Below are positions 17,520 through 26,735 of a DNA stretch of 64,000 bases, piece after piece. A program made the translations under genes and the position numbers. Position 1 is the stretch's first letter. The number at the start of each line of letters is the position of its first letter. The notes beneath the pieces are model-generated. The model was not told the DNA's origin. It worked only from the letters and a program-made list of their open reading frames with translations, and made no database searches. Origin of the DNA: CBFDBF01 sp050291465 (GTDB lineage: Bacteria; Pseudomonadota; Gammaproteobacteria; Chromatiales; Chromatiaceae). The DNA lies in the NCBI GenBank assembly GCA_050291465.1, contig JBNKJV010000003.1:124001-188000 (forward strand). The letters run 5' to 3'.

Positions 17520-18473
17520 ATGCAGATAGTACTTGCCAGTCCCCGCGGCTTCTGCGCCGGCGTGGATCGCGCCATAGAGATCGTGGAGCGCGCCCTCGAC
17601 ATCTTCGGCGCTCCCATTTATGTCCGTCACGAAGTGGTACACAACCGCTTCGTGGTGGAGCTCCTGCGCGAACGGGGAGCCCTTTTTGTCGACGAGCTGG
17701 AGGAAATTCCTGACGGCAGTACCGTGATCTTCAGTGCCCACGGCGTCTCCAAGTCGGTGCGTGAAGAAGCGGCACAGCGCGACCTGAGGGTCTTCGACGC
17801 CACTTGTCCGCTGGTAACCAAGGTGCACCTTGAGGTGGCGCGTTACTGCCGCGAAGGTTACGAGGTAATACTGATCGGTCACCGCGGCCATCCCGAGGTG
17901 GAAGGCACCATGGGGCAGTACCAACAGGGTGAAGCAGGCGGGGGCATTCACCTGGTGGTTACCGCGGAGGATGTGGAACAACTGGTAATCAGAAATCCGG
18001 AAAAAACCGCCTACGTCACCCAGACCACCCTCTCCATGGATGATACCGCTGAGGTCATCACCACCCTGCGCCGACGATTTCCTCTTATTGAAAGGCCGAA
18101 AAAGGATGATATCTGCTATGCCACCCAGAACCGGCAGGATGCGGTTAAGGACCTGGCACGTTCCTGTGACCTGGTGCTGGTGGTAGGATCCCCCAACAGC
18201 TCAAACTCAAACCGTCTTCGGGAAGTTGCGGAACGCCTTGGTACGACGGCGTTCCTTATCGACGACGGCGACCAGATCCAACGGCGGTGGCTGGACGGAG
18301 TATCGAAGATCGGTGTTACCGCGGGCGCCTCGGCACCGGAGGTATTGGTACACGGAGTGATTGCCAGACTGACGGAATGGGGCGGTGAGCTTGTAACCGG
18401 ACAGGAAACGAAAAAGGAGGAGGTGTCTTTCCCTCTCCCCCGGGAACTGCAGGTGGGAACAAACAGCGACTAG
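17520..18473 (+). CDS. ispH: 4-hydroxy-3-methylbut-2-enyl diphosphate reductase
   Basis: A 317-residue [4Fe-4S] enzyme for the last step of the MEP isoprenoid pathway, producing IPP and DMAPP. The three cluster-ligand cysteines are visible at C12 (SPRGFCAGVDRA), C96 (FDATCPLVTKVH) and C199 (DDICYATQNRQ). The substrate-binding H41 (HEVVHNRFVV), H74 (SAHGVS) and H124 (GHRGHPEVEG) are also present, as is the VGSPNSSNSNRL phosphate loop. The start was placed at MQIVLASPRGF, which matches the family; an earlier in-frame ATG overlaps fkpB. Confidence 0.97.
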   Translation: MQIVLASPRGFCAGVDRAIEIVERALDIFGAPIYVRHEVVHNRFVVELLRERGALFVDELEEIPDGSTVIFSAHGVSKSVREEAAQRDLRVFDATCPLVTKVHLEVARYCREGYEVILIGHRGHPEVEGTMGQYQQGEAGGGIHLVVTAEDVEQLVIRNPEKTAYVTQTTLSMDDTAEVITTLRRRFPLIERPKKDDICYATQNRQDAVKDLARSCDLVLVVGSPNSSNSNRLREVAERLGTTAFLIDDGDQIQRRWLDGVSKIGVTAGASAPEVLVHGVIARLTEWGGELVTGQETKKEEVSFPLPRELQVGTNSD

Positions 18474-18548
18474 AGCACGCTCCCGACCCCCTGTTTATTC
18501 CCCTGCCGTATAAAGTGAGAACTTCGCCACGACAAGGTGTCAAAATGC

Positions 18549-18577
18549 TTGACCATATTTAGGCCGCTTGCTGTAAT
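18549..18577 (+). promoter_or_regulatory. Sigma-70 promoter of the DUF4124 gene
   Basis: TTGACC, a 17-bp spacer and TGTAAT: five of six matches to each consensus box. The expected start falls about 7 nt after the -10, almost on the first possible ATG of the next gene, so the second ATG 15 nt further on is the more likely start codon. Confidence 0.65.
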
Positions 18578-18602
18578 CTAGGTAAGCATGGAATACGAAA
18601 AA

Positions 18603-19100
18603 ATGAAAAGACGCTATTTTTCAAGCACCTGCCTACAGGCGACATCCTTTCTCGCGCTCTATCTGCTAACCGGAAGCGCCTCTCCTGTTTTAGCGAAGAC
18701 CTACCGCTGGGTAGACGAACAAGGCAATACCGTCTACTCCCAGAACCCCCCTCCGACGGGAGACTATTCGGAGATAAAGCTACGCAAAGAGACGCCGCAA
18801 GAGGAACAGGCTGCCGCCAGCGACAATCTGAAACGTATGCAGCAACAGTTGGGCAAGACCCGCGAAGATCGTGGCGAAGCAGCCAAACAACAAAAGGAAA
18901 AAGAGGCCGCGGATAGCGCCAGGAAAAAGGGCTGCGAGAACGCGCGACACAACCTTACACTGCTCAACAATCCCCGCATCAGATCATTAAGGGATGAGGA
19001 AGGGAACTACGAAACCCTCGATGAGGAACGCCGCGATAACCTGATCAAAGAGGCGGAAAAACAGATCCAGGAGTTCTGCGGCGACAATCCCGAAAAATAG
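18603..19100 (+). CDS. DUF4124 domain secreted protein
   Basis: 165 residues from MKRRYF. An N-terminal signal peptide (basic MKRR, hydrophobic core FLALYLLTG, cleavage near PVLA-KTY) is followed by the DUF4124 signature TYRWVDEQGNTVYSQNPPP. The rest is charged and helical with a probable coiled coil (ASDNLKRMQQQLGKTREDR). DUF4124 proteins are common small periplasmic proteins of unknown role. An in-frame ATG five codons earlier is possible, but the promoter position argues against it. Confidence 0.85.
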   Translation: MKRRYFSSTCLQATSFLALYLLTGSASPVLAKTYRWVDEQGNTVYSQNPPPTGDYSEIKLRKETPQEEQAAASDNLKRMQQQLGKTREDRGEAAKQQKEKEAADSARKKGCENARHNLTLLNNPRIRSLRDEEGNYETLDEERRDNLIKEAEKQIQEFCGDNPEK

Positions 19101-19130
19101 CCGCCACAGTAACTCCTGTTATAAAGGACA

Positions 19131-19146
19131 GGTGCCCTCCGGCACC
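19131..19146. terminator. Hairpin between convergent genes, possible bidirectional terminator
   Basis: GGTGCC-CTCC-GGCACC forms a perfect six-pair stem with a four-base loop, midway between the convergent DUF4124 and pilE stops. No U-tract follows on either strand, so termination is only suggested by position. Confidence 0.35.
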
Positions 19147-19150
19147 GCGA

Positions 19151-19630
19151 CTACCAGCACAGATCAACCGTTGATAGGGAAACGCCCTTAATCCCCTGGT
19201 GAGTTAATGTCAGGGTACCGCACTTATCCGTTTCCTGGTCAGTGCCTATAATCGGAATGGCGCTGATCTGATAGGTAAAAGCGGTCGCATCGGTAATCCT
19301 CAGGTTATAGAAGGGGCTACTACTCCCATCTATAGGTGACTGGGAAGGATAAATATCCGGTGACCCTTCATCTTCCGTACCAGCGCCACAATTCGCCACC
19401 ACAGTCCCGCCGGATTCGGCCGCATCGCAGTACGAACCGGTCTCCGTATAGTGGCGTTCCATGGCTGCGGCCAGCCCCATCAGGGCGCCGGCCGCATCGT
19501 CGCGTCGGGTTTTCCTCACCTGTTCCGTATAGGCGGGAATAGCAATTACCGCGAGAATACTGATAATCACTACCACAATCATCAACTCAATCAGGGTAAT
19601 GCCCGATTGCCTGTTTGCTTGCAACTTCAT
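19151..19630 (-). CDS. pilE: Type IV minor pilin PilE
   Basis: A 159-residue type IV pilin-like protein. The short leader MKLQANRQSG is cleaved before ITLIELMIVVVIISILAVIAIPAY, with Glu at +5. This is class a, but with Ile instead of Phe at +1. A DUF/PilE-type C-terminal domain follows, with cysteines in SYCDAAE, VANCGAG, DKCGTLTL and VDLCW, the last forming the usual C-terminal disulfide region. It is last in the fimT-pilV-pilW-pilX-pilY1-pilE order of minor pilin operons, so it is more likely a minor pilin than the major subunit. Confidence 0.9.
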   Translation of the reverse strand: MKLQANRQSGITLIELMIVVVIISILAVIAIPAYTEQVRKTRRDDAAGALMGLAAAMERHYTETGSYCDAAESGGTVVANCGAGTEDEGSPDIYPSQSPIDGSSSPFYNLRITDATAFTYQISAIPIIGTDQETDKCGTLTLTHQGIKGVSLSTVDLCW

Positions 19631-19650
19631 ATGCTCGTTCTCCGCATCAG

Positions 19651-22600
19651 CTATTCACGCCCCAATTCCTGCCAGGAGAGACGTCCGGTCTTCGGGCCTC
19701 CCAGATCTTCCACCGTGTCGCCGAAGATGATGGTGGAAGCATCCACACCACTGGTGCCCGGAGTATAGCGGCGGTTGCCCAGGAAACTGGATGAAGCGGG
19801 TAGACCGCGAGTGAACTCCCGACCCACCGCTACCTGATCGGCATTGCCATCCACATCGCGCAAATCACCGCTGCCCAGGATATTGTCCCCGGTTATATCG
19901 AATATCACGCTGTCCGGCGGTCCGCCGTTCAGCTGATCCACGGACATGAGGTATCCGTAACCGCCGTAGCTGCAGGCATCGGAATCGGGAATCCAGGTAT
20001 TAAAGTAGACGATGTCACCCCTTATCTTGGGATTAACCACCACCCGCTCGCCGGATATGCTCAGGTCGATATACCAGCCATGATCGGAACCCGCATAATC
20101 CACCACAGTGTCAGTGATAAAGCGTAGCGAATTGCCGAAGCTGTCCGTTTCCGTATTTGCAATAAAGGTCTGCGGTACCAGATCGTCACGCTCAAGCTCA
20201 CCCACTCCCTCGTCCCATACACCATAGAAGGTCTGGGTGTCGGTATTGGAGATATCGCCGTTCTCCAGGTACTGGCCGGTACCGAAAAAGACCAGCAGGT
20301 TGGGCTCCGGATTACCTCCCGGCGGATCGGGATGAAATACCAGGGACGGCTTGCTGGTAATGGGCTGACGAACACCCGGGGCTGTTCCGTAGATGGCGGT
20401 AAACAGGGGCTTCGGTACACCGGCATGCTCGAAGGCCACCTCCCAGTTGGTGTCGTCATCGTCACTGACATCGAAGACCCACATGTTGCCTTCCAGGTCC
20501 CCGGCATAGATCCGATCCACCTTACCGTTGCCGTCCACGTCCGCCAGGGCCGGGGTGGCGAGTCCGTTCGGATCGGTGCCGACCCGGGTTCCCGCCTGAA
20601 GGCGGACATAGTCGGTATTTATGGTCCATGTCCCGTCGAGCCCCCCTTCCAGGTACAGGATGTAGAGATAGGCCTCACCGGTGCCGCTGGAGTTGTAACC
20701 GTTGCCGAAGACAACGGCCCACTTACCGTTTTCCATCATAGCCACGGTGGGTTTACTGTAGGTAGCCCCCAACTGGGCGTCGGTGAACTCCCACATGACG
20801 ATATCAGCGGCATTGCTCTCGGTCAGGGCGTTCGGATCGGTGATATCCAGGGCGAACAGGGCGTTACCGCCTGCGCGCAGACCACCCACCAGGACGGTGT
20901 GCCAGGCCACGGAACCGGCGGTCGTGGTCTTGATATAGGCATCCGATACCGCGGGTGCAAGATCCACATAGTAGTGGTGCGTATAACTGGGGTTCGCCAG
21001 ATAGTGGAGTCCCGCGTTGGTCGAAGTGGAAATCACGCCGCCGGGAACATATGCAAACACCTCATTCCCCGTCTCTCCGTCAAAGGCGTGCAGCATACCG
21101 TCGTTGGCACCCACATAGACCACACCGTCCCGGTTCTGTTGCGCCACCTTGAAGTCCGAATAACGGTCCCCGAGGTCCGTCGGAAAATCCCCATCCGGAT
21201 CCTCATCCGGCCAGAAGAGCCGCGGCGCACCTACATAGACCGGGTCGGAATGGATGATGTCCCCCAGTACGCTCTCGCGTTCGCGGTACTTCCCGGGACC
21301 CTCATTGGTATCATCGCCGCGGAGGAAATTCAGCACCTGTGCCGCAGTTCCCCATGAGGCTGCGTTGAGATCAGCCGTGGTCGCGGCGTCGATGTCGCCA
21401 TCACGAAAGGGTACCCCTTCGTGCGTGGAACTGTTATAGGTGACGATTTCACGACTGTTGTAGTGCTGGCCGTCGAGCTGATCGGCGGAACTCAGCAGCG
21501 TCCCCGCATCAATGACACCGGTAAAAGGATTGACCTGAAAAGATACGAGATCGCCGGTCCAGTTGGCCGAATTGAATATGGCCAGATAGACCCGGCTGGT
21601 GGTCTCCAGGGTGCTGGTGTTGAAAGTTACTGAAGCACCGGATCCCAGTTGTGCCTGGATGTCCTCCAGGGCGGCCGCCAGCTTGGTGGACAGCTCTGTG
21701 GTGGTCTCCGCATTGTACATCTCGCCGCGGCCGTTTACCGCCGCGTGATACAGGTCGTCAATCTGGGTCTTGTCGCGGGCCCCGGTTACGTCCGGCCAGG
21801 CAGGGTCGGTTGTATAGGCATCCGCCACCTCATCATGGGTGATCCCGAAGACATCTTGCCCCGTCGCCCCCAGCCCCACCGTATAGGTGTTCATATGCAA
21901 ATTGGTATTGCAGTCAAGGGAAGTCGGGTCAGGTGCGTTTACACACTGGGGACTGACCGGCACTTCCCCCGCAGGGAATCCGGCACCGGTACGCAGGGTG
22001 GTATTGTAGTAATACATGGCGACATCAGCCAGGGTATTGCTATAGGAGTCCGCGTAGGGCACCCCTTCGTTCTGATCGGCGTTGCCCACACCGCTATAGT
22101 CGAGGGTGGAGAACCCGTCGGTAAACTGGATGGCGAAGTTCTTCTGGCACTCCTCGATAATGGGTCCATTAGAGTCGGTGCGCATATACTGGGCACCCGC
22201 ATAGGCAAGCGCATGACGGTTCGGTGTGCCGCCGCTGTTACCGTCGATGGCATACAGATCATCGTAGAACGTATCCATATCGGTATCGAAATCCAGCATG
22301 GTCACGTCGGAACGATGGTTGATCTCAACAATGCCCACACGGATACTGCTCATTTCCTCGAAGGCCTGTCCCATGCCCGCCCGTAATGCCATATGGCGTT
22401 TACGGTAATAGCCATACCAGTTGGCGAAGTTCTGTATCTCCTCGGCATAAGTACAGGAGGCGGGAGTGGCGCAATCGGTACGGTCGCCGTTGTTAGTGAA
22501 CGGCGCGTTCGCCGATTTAACCTCCACCTTAGTCAGGCAGGCGCCGTCATAGGCCAGTGCGTCCACGTCGCCGGTAATCGGGGTAAAGTCACCGGGATTG

Positions 22601-23415
22601 TCGCGGAAGGCCGCAAAGTTCGCCGGATCCGGTGTGGTGCTGCAGTCATAGGTCGTGCCGGCGCCGGGATTGAGTTTATAGGTCCCCGATGTCACCTTTA
22701 CATAGTAGGTCGCCGGAAAGTAACCGACGCCGATACTGGCGGTGCCGGTGACGGCGATATCCGAGGCCGCCGTATGCCAGCTGCTGTCGTAATACCTGGA
22801 GCCGTCAGGAATCACCATCCCGTCATACACCCTGAACTTGTGGTTATCACTACTGCTTTCCCGATCCACGGTAAGGTTAAGGGTGCTGCTGGTACCGCTC
22901 ACCGGGTCGGAAGGTGCGGCGGTTGATGTGATATTGCCGAAGGAGGTTGTACCGTTGCTGACCCAGGGCTCATAGGTCACATCGGGGTCGTAATAGGCCT
23001 TGTTGTAATCAGAGGAACGGGTATACGCATATTGGATAAAGGGGGGAATGGCGTAATGGTCATTGCTTCCATCACCATAAATACGATTTCCCGTCCCGGT
23101 CCCGTTGGGAAACAGGTATACGAACTTTTTCCAGGTCGCATCCGAGCCGCCGCCGAAATTACCGTAGAGACTGCCCGCATTCCCATAAGCCTCGTCACCC
23201 GTATTCCACCAGAGTGCGCCGTCGTTGGTTGGCAACAACACCTCGAAATCCATACTACCGGAATCGTCGATAACCGCGATGATGTTCGGGTCCACGTTGC
23301 TCTGAGTAAAGAGCGGGCTCTGCGGAATGACAAGCGCCTGCGTCTGCATTGCCGGCACCATACAGAGACTCATGGCCAATAAGGCGTTGTATACACGTTT
23401 CCCTGCGTATTTCAT
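19651..23415 (-). CDS. pilY1: Type IV pilus tip adhesin/assembly protein PilY1
   Basis: 1254 residues. A signal peptide (MKYAGKRVYNALLAMSLCMV, cut near TQA) is followed by a von Willebrand A-like region with a MIDAS DxSxS motif at D50-S54 (VIDDSGSMDF). The C-terminal half is the PilY1 beta-propeller, with the calcium loop DVDGNGKVDRIYAGDLEGN that controls extension and retraction in Pseudomonas. VYVGANDGMLHAFD and ALDITDPNAL are typical propeller blades. An excellent Shine-Dalgarno (GGAGGT) lies 7 nt before the ATG. PilY1 sits at the pilus tip with minor pilins and supports adhesion and mechanosensing. Confidence 0.95.
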   Translation of the reverse strand: MKYAGKRVYNALLAMSLCMVPAMQTQALVIPQSPLFTQSNVDPNIIAVIDDSGSMDFEVLLPTNDGALWWNTGDEAYGNAGSLYGNFGGGSDATWKKFVYLFPNGTGTGNRIYGDGSNDHYAIPPFIQYAYTRSSDYNKAYYDPDVTYEPWVSNGTTSFGNITSTAAPSDPVSGTSSTLNLTVDRESSSDNHKFRVYDGMVIPDGSRYYDSSWHTAASDIAVTGTASIGVGYFPATYYVKVTSGTYKLNPGAGTTYDCSTTPDPANFAAFRDNPGDFTPITGDVDALAYDGACLTKVEVKSANAPFTNNGDRTDCATPASCTYAEEIQNFANWYGYYRKRHMALRAGMGQAFEEMSSIRVGIVEINHRSDVTMLDFDTDMDTFYDDLYAIDGNSGGTPNRHALAYAGAQYMRTDSNGPIIEECQKNFAIQFTDGFSTLDYSGVGNADQNEGVPYADSYSNTLADVAMYYYNTTLRTGAGFPAGEVPVSPQCVNAPDPTSLDCNTNLHMNTYTVGLGATGQDVFGITHDEVADAYTTDPAWPDVTGARDKTQIDDLYHAAVNGRGEMYNAETTTELSTKLAAALEDIQAQLGSGASVTFNTSTLETTSRVYLAIFNSANWTGDLVSFQVNPFTGVIDAGTLLSSADQLDGQHYNSREIVTYNSSTHEGVPFRDGDIDAATTADLNAASWGTAAQVLNFLRGDDTNEGPGKYRERESVLGDIIHSDPVYVGAPRLFWPDEDPDGDFPTDLGDRYSDFKVAQQNRDGVVYVGANDGMLHAFDGETGNEVFAYVPGGVISTSTNAGLHYLANPSYTHHYYVDLAPAVSDAYIKTTTAGSVAWHTVLVGGLRAGGNALFALDITDPNALTESNAADIVMWEFTDAQLGATYSKPTVAMMENGKWAVVFGNGYNSSGTGEAYLYILYLEGGLDGTWTINTDYVRLQAGTRVGTDPNGLATPALADVDGNGKVDRIYAGDLEGNMWVFDVSDDDDTNWEVAFEHAGVPKPLFTAIYGTAPGVRQPITSKPSLVFHPDPPGGNPEPNLLVFFGTGQYLENGDISNTDTQTFYGVWDEGVGELERDDLVPQTFIANTETDSFGNSLRFITDTVVDYAGSDHGWYIDLSISGERVVVNPKIRGDIVYFNTWIPDSDACSYGGYGYLMSVDQLNGGPPDSVIFDITGDNILGSGDLRDVDGNADQVAVGREFTRGLPASSSFLGNRRYTPGTSGVDASTIIFGDTVEDLGGPKTGRLSWQELGRE

Positions 23416-23461
23416 AATCTACCTCCAACAAACCACAGTAAGTACCCCTACGGCGCGGAAT

Positions 23462-24049
23462 CTAGAACCGCTTCCCGTAATAGGACCTTAGAATTACCTG
23501 GGTCGGCGCTTCGTTGCCGCCGCTTTCGTCATAACGCCCCGTACCCCGGGCGGTTACGGTAAGAACCGTAACAGTATTACCGGCAACCGTCGTAGTATAA
23601 TCCTCCTGCTCTGGAGAATTGCTAGAGGGTGCATAGGTTCCCAGATCTTTGATGTAGTATTCCGCGTTAACATCGTCGTTCGGATCATCCGCTTCATTCG
23701 CTTCGTGAATCTCCAGTAGCGACATGGTGTCCCAACCATCACCCTCATCGTAAGGGTCATCAGCGGCAAGAGAGTAATAACCGGTGGCGGTGGGATAGGC
23801 GACCAGGGATTCGATCTGATCTTCCGCCACACGCAGGGCCGCCTCGGCGGTCTGAAACGCTATGCGTTGATCCAGCAGGTTACCCGCCATCCGCTCCTCC
23901 AGGGTGGTGGTCTGCATTGCGGAGACGCCGATAATGGTCATAATCAACAGGATCAACAGGCTCACCGCCAGGACCGCCCCTTTCTGCACCCGCGGCAAAG
24001 CGCCGTGATAACCACATCCCCGCGGTGTTCTCTGATATAGCTTATTCAT
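23462..24049 (-). CDS. pilX: Minor pilin assembly protein PilX
   Basis: 195 residues. The leader ends at KG and is followed by the PilX N terminus AVLAVSLLILLIMTIIGVSA, then LEERMAGNLLDQRIAFQTAEAAL in two adjoining parts, diagnostic of PilX. The +5 residue is not Glu in the usual sense, as is common in PilX/GspK-like tip subunits. The start overlaps the pilW stop by 4 bp (ATGA). It forms the tip complex with PilV, PilW and PilY1. Confidence 0.9.
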   Translation of the reverse strand: MNKLYQRTPRGCGYHGALPRVQKGAVLAVSLLILLIMTIIGVSAMQTTTLEERMAGNLLDQRIAFQTAEAALRVAEDQIESLVAYPTATGYYSLAADDPYDEGDGWDTMSLLEIHEANEADDPNDDVNAEYYIKDLGTYAPSSNSPEQEDYTTTVAGNTVTVLTVTARGTGRYDESGGNEAPTQVILRSYYGKRF

Positions 24050-25161
24050 AATGTTGCATTCCGCAGATTGATGGTTGAGTTGAATACCTGGCGCAGACGC
24101 ATATCCGTTGCCGTATGGTCTTCCGTCGCGCCATCATCGTCCGTATCGTAGGCGTAGGTCTGGACAGTGGTTGCCAGGTTGTCATCTATAGTCCGCACCA
24201 GCACGCTGATCCGCACCGCCATTACTCTGCCCCAGTCACCCACTCCGCTTACATCAACATAACTGTCCACACTGAGATCCCCGTCGGTGTCGATACCGTA
24301 GCGGATCTGCAGATCCTCCACCCCTTCCGCCAGTTCCACCGCCTGGGTGAGGCTGCCGCCGAGAATATCATTCGCGCTATCAAACTCTTCCATGTAGAGG
24401 GCCGGTACGCCGTCACTTCGATCCGCTACGTAAAACGCCTTGGCGCCGAGTTTGAAAATCCTGGATCCGGGGGTGAACTGGTAGCTGGTTCCACCGTGGG
24501 GGTTCACATTGAGGTTATCGCAGGGGTCCGGCTCCGGAGATCCAAGATAATTGGTGCAGTTCCCCGGGTATTCAGTATTACCTGTGGAATGCACCACGAC
24601 AGATACCGTATGGTTGGTATTGACGTTGATCTGCTGAAAGATGGCGAGGTGTTGGTTCGCGATATCACATACCCCGAGGATATCCCCATGATCGAAGGTA
24701 TGCGTATCCGCACAATGCAGGGTTGTCGAAGCCGGCACGTGAGCGGTAACAACACAGTTCCCGCTGCCGCCTCCGGTCATCACCAAAATGGCATCCGTGC
24801 CGTTGCGCGGGGTTCTCTGAAAGGTCGGGAAAGGATCTCCTCCATTCGGATAACCGTCATAGCCGCGCACGGGAGAGGTCATACCCAGTATCCAATCGGT
24901 ACTGACGCGATTAACGGTATTGGCTATGGTGGCGCCGGAGGTGCAACCGTTGAAATTACCGGCCTGACGGATATCGTAGGCGAGAAAGTGTATGGCGAAT
25001 CTCCCGCTCTCCTGAAGTCTGGCCATCTCATTGGCCACCCGGCTGCTCTGATAGTTGCTTATGTAAACCTGGCCGATACCGGCCAGCAGCAACAGGCCGA
25101 GAGCGATAGCCACCATGATCTCAATCAGACCAAACCCGGATTGCTGTTTCTGTTTAAACAT
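24046..25161 (-). CDS. pilW: Minor pilin PilW
   Basis: A 371-residue pseudopilin of the PilW/GspJ class. The short leader MFKQKQQSG is cleaved before FGLIEIMVAIALGLLLLAGI, with Glu at +5. The following ISNYQSSRVANEMARLQESGRFA (read across the helix end) and FLAYDIRQAGNFNGC are typical of PilW. The large C-terminal domain has several cysteines. It lies between pilV and pilX and is translationally coupled to pilX. Confidence 0.92.
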   Translation of the reverse strand: MFKQKQQSGFGLIEIMVAIALGLLLLAGIGQVYISNYQSSRVANEMARLQESGRFAIHFLAYDIRQAGNFNGCTSGATIANTVNRVSTDWILGMTSPVRGYDGYPNGGDPFPTFQRTPRNGTDAILVMTGGGSGNCVVTAHVPASTTLHCADTHTFDHGDILGVCDIANQHLAIFQQINVNTNHTVSVVVHSTGNTEYPGNCTNYLGSPEPDPCDNLNVNPHGGTSYQFTPGSRIFKLGAKAFYVADRSDGVPALYMEEFDSANDILGGSLTQAVELAEGVEDLQIRYGIDTDGDLSVDSYVDVSGVGDWGRVMAVRISVLVRTIDDNLATTVQTYAYDTDDDGATEDHTATDMRLRQVFNSTINLRNATL

Positions 25162-25173
25162 TTAGGTACACCG

Positions 25174-25653
25174 TCATAGCTGTGAAGTCATCGAAAATGT
25201 CTGCGTATCCTTATCCAGAGATTCTCCGTAATCCAGAACATCTCCACGGGTGTCGTTCCACTGCACCACGATGGTGACTTCCGCCGTGGTATGGTCCACA
25301 TCCACGCTACCGCAACCGAAGGGCAGGGTATCCCACAGATAGCTCGTCCATTCCGCCAGATCGTCGTCCGCCACAGTACCCGTGGCGGTTGCCACACAAT
25401 TGGCCTCCGTCGCCGGATCCGGTATCGAGCGGTTATATTCCTCCGTGGTCGCAAGGGCCTCCGCCTTGTTGGCGCGCATCCGGTCCAATATATCGTAGGC
25501 TGCGATAGAGGCCTGAGTCCGGAGGTAGGCGCTGTGATTGGCTTTGAGATTGAGCAGTTGCAGACCGGCCAGTCCAAGCAGCCCCACCATAAGCACCACC
25601 AGGGAGACCAGCACCTCGATCAGGGTAAACCCCGCAGACCTTTTTCTCACCAT
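25174..25653 (-). CDS. pilV: Minor pilin PilV
   Basis: 159 residues from MVRKRSAG, a six-to-eight-residue leader cut before FTLIEVLVSLVVLMVGLLGL, the GspI/PilV-type N terminus. The helix continues with NLKANHSAYLRTQASIAAYD and ILDRMRANKA, typical of PilV. I chose this start because prepilin leaders are short; an in-frame extension would add about 45 unrelated residues overlapping fimT. It is 12 bp upstream of pilW in the same operon. Confidence 0.92.
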   Translation of the reverse strand: MVRKRSAGFTLIEVLVSLVVLMVGLLGLAGLQLLNLKANHSAYLRTQASIAAYDILDRMRANKAEALATTEEYNRSIPDPATEANCVATATGTVADDDLAEWTSYLWDTLPFGCGSVDVDHTTAEVTIVVQWNDTRGDVLDYGESLDKDTQTFSMTSQL

Positions 25654-25684
25654 TATGAATCCACTTTTCACAATACCAGGCTCC

Positions 25685-26173
25685 TCAATGGCAGGCGGAG
25701 TAGTCCGCCGTAACCGTTGCACAGTCCACTGTACAGGTGGTGGCGCGGCCTGACGCCGAGACCATGACACTGCGTACATTCGACGCATTCGTTACCGTGA
25801 TATCGAAACACTCCGCAGTGGTCACATTACCCATGGGATGAAAGGTTATCGGATCGACCCCGTTCGCCCCGGTAATGGACCCCGTTGCCGGCGGACTGTT
25901 GAATTCTCGAACGAGGAATCCATCCCGGGTCACGGTCCAGCCGTCCGACCAGTCCCCCCCGACGGAAGCCACGGTAACAGTCTTAAGACTCTTTACTGAC
26001 TCCGACCGGGCCAGGGTCAGGGAGTGAACCAGTTCGTTGGTATAGGTTGTCAGTTCGCTGTTGCGGATCTGGGTTATAAAACTCGGCACCCCGATACCAA
26101 TGACGATAGCCAATACCAATATGGCTATCATCAGTTCGATCAGCGTAAATCCTTGGTTTATCTGTTTTTTCAT
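25685..26173 (-). CDS. fimT: Minor pilin FimT/GspH-type
   Basis: 162 residues from MKKQINQG, cleaved before FTLIELMIAILVLAIVIGIG. The helix is followed by VPSFITQIRNSELTTYTNEL and the GspH/FimT beta domain with RSESVKSLKTVTV. FimT/FimU proteins initiate the tip complex. The family cannot be split into FimT or FimU by eye, so the symbol is approximate. It is the first gene of the minor pilin operon. The short leader fixes the start; a longer in-frame frame upstream has no leader character. Confidence 0.85.
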   Translation of the reverse strand: MKKQINQGFTLIELMIAILVLAIVIGIGVPSFITQIRNSELTTYTNELVHSLTLARSESVKSLKTVTVASVGGDWSDGWTVTRDGFLVREFNSPPATGSITGANGVDPITFHPMGNVTTAECFDITVTNASNVRSVMVSASGRATTCTVDCATVTADYSACH

Positions 26174-26484
26174 GCTCTTTATATAGGTCAATATGGGACT
26201 TGATTGAAGACGATTCCGGATATCCGGCAGGTATACCCCGACAAACGGCCGGGTCGGCTCCACCGCCCGCGCTCAGGAAATAGATTCCCCAACCCTGCCC
26301 CAGAGTAAAAACCGGCGACAGCGAATTCGACAGGGCGACACCCTTTCATCGATGCCCAGGGTCAAACGACGCGATACCCACCTAAAAGGTAGAGTATAGT
26401 GAATTTCTCTTTGCCTGATGGCACCTGCGTACAGGGATTTGAGCTTTTCATCGGCGCAATGACGAGTTTTCTCCTGCGAGATTT

Positions 26485-26586
26485 AGCCGCAAATAAACGC
26501 AAATCACCGTGAATCTACGCCAATTCCCAGGGCGCCCTATATAAGCCTTTTGCGATACTTTGCGGTGATTGGCGTTATTCGGGGCT
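26485..26586. repeat. Dispersed imperfect palindrome, AGCCGCAAAT family, copy 2
   Basis: Left end AGCCGCAAATAAACGCAAAT, right end TTGCGGTGATTGGCGTTATT then CGGGGCT. Both the left end and the TTTGCGGTGATT.GCG right end match copy 1 before pilB, while the interiors differ. Confidence 0.6.
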
Positions 26587-26699
26587 CATATATAGTTAGC
26601 GCTATTCTTCTCCCGGCCTTTGTTCCCGGAAGCCGGATCAGGGAGCCGACCCCGAAGCGATCCCCCCCAAGACCTGCCTTGCAAGGCGCAAATGCCATA

Positions 26700-26728
26700 T
26701 TGGACTCAGAGCGCACTTCCGATATACT
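26700..26728 (+). promoter_or_regulatory. Possible sigma-70 promoter giving a leaderless fur-like mRNA
   Basis: TTGGAC, 17-bp spacer, TATACT. The -10 is strong (5/6), the -35 is weak (3/6). The -10 ends only 7 bases before the ATG, so transcription would start at or next to the start codon. No Shine-Dalgarno is visible. Confidence 0.45.
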
Positions 26729-26735
26729 AATAACC

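Larger units (their letters stand above)
26174..26735. other. Non-coding gap between fimT and the Fur-like gene
   Basis: These 562 bases between divergent genes hold one dispersed palindromic element (26485-26586) and the Fur-like promoter at the far end. The first 300 bases should contain the promoter of the minor pilin operon, but I could not pick one out with confidence. Confidence 0.5.

Noticed and set aside
26550..26735. N-terminal extension of the Fur-like protein
   Set aside because: It overlaps a repeat element and a promoter, and Fur-family proteins start about where the chosen ATG lies.
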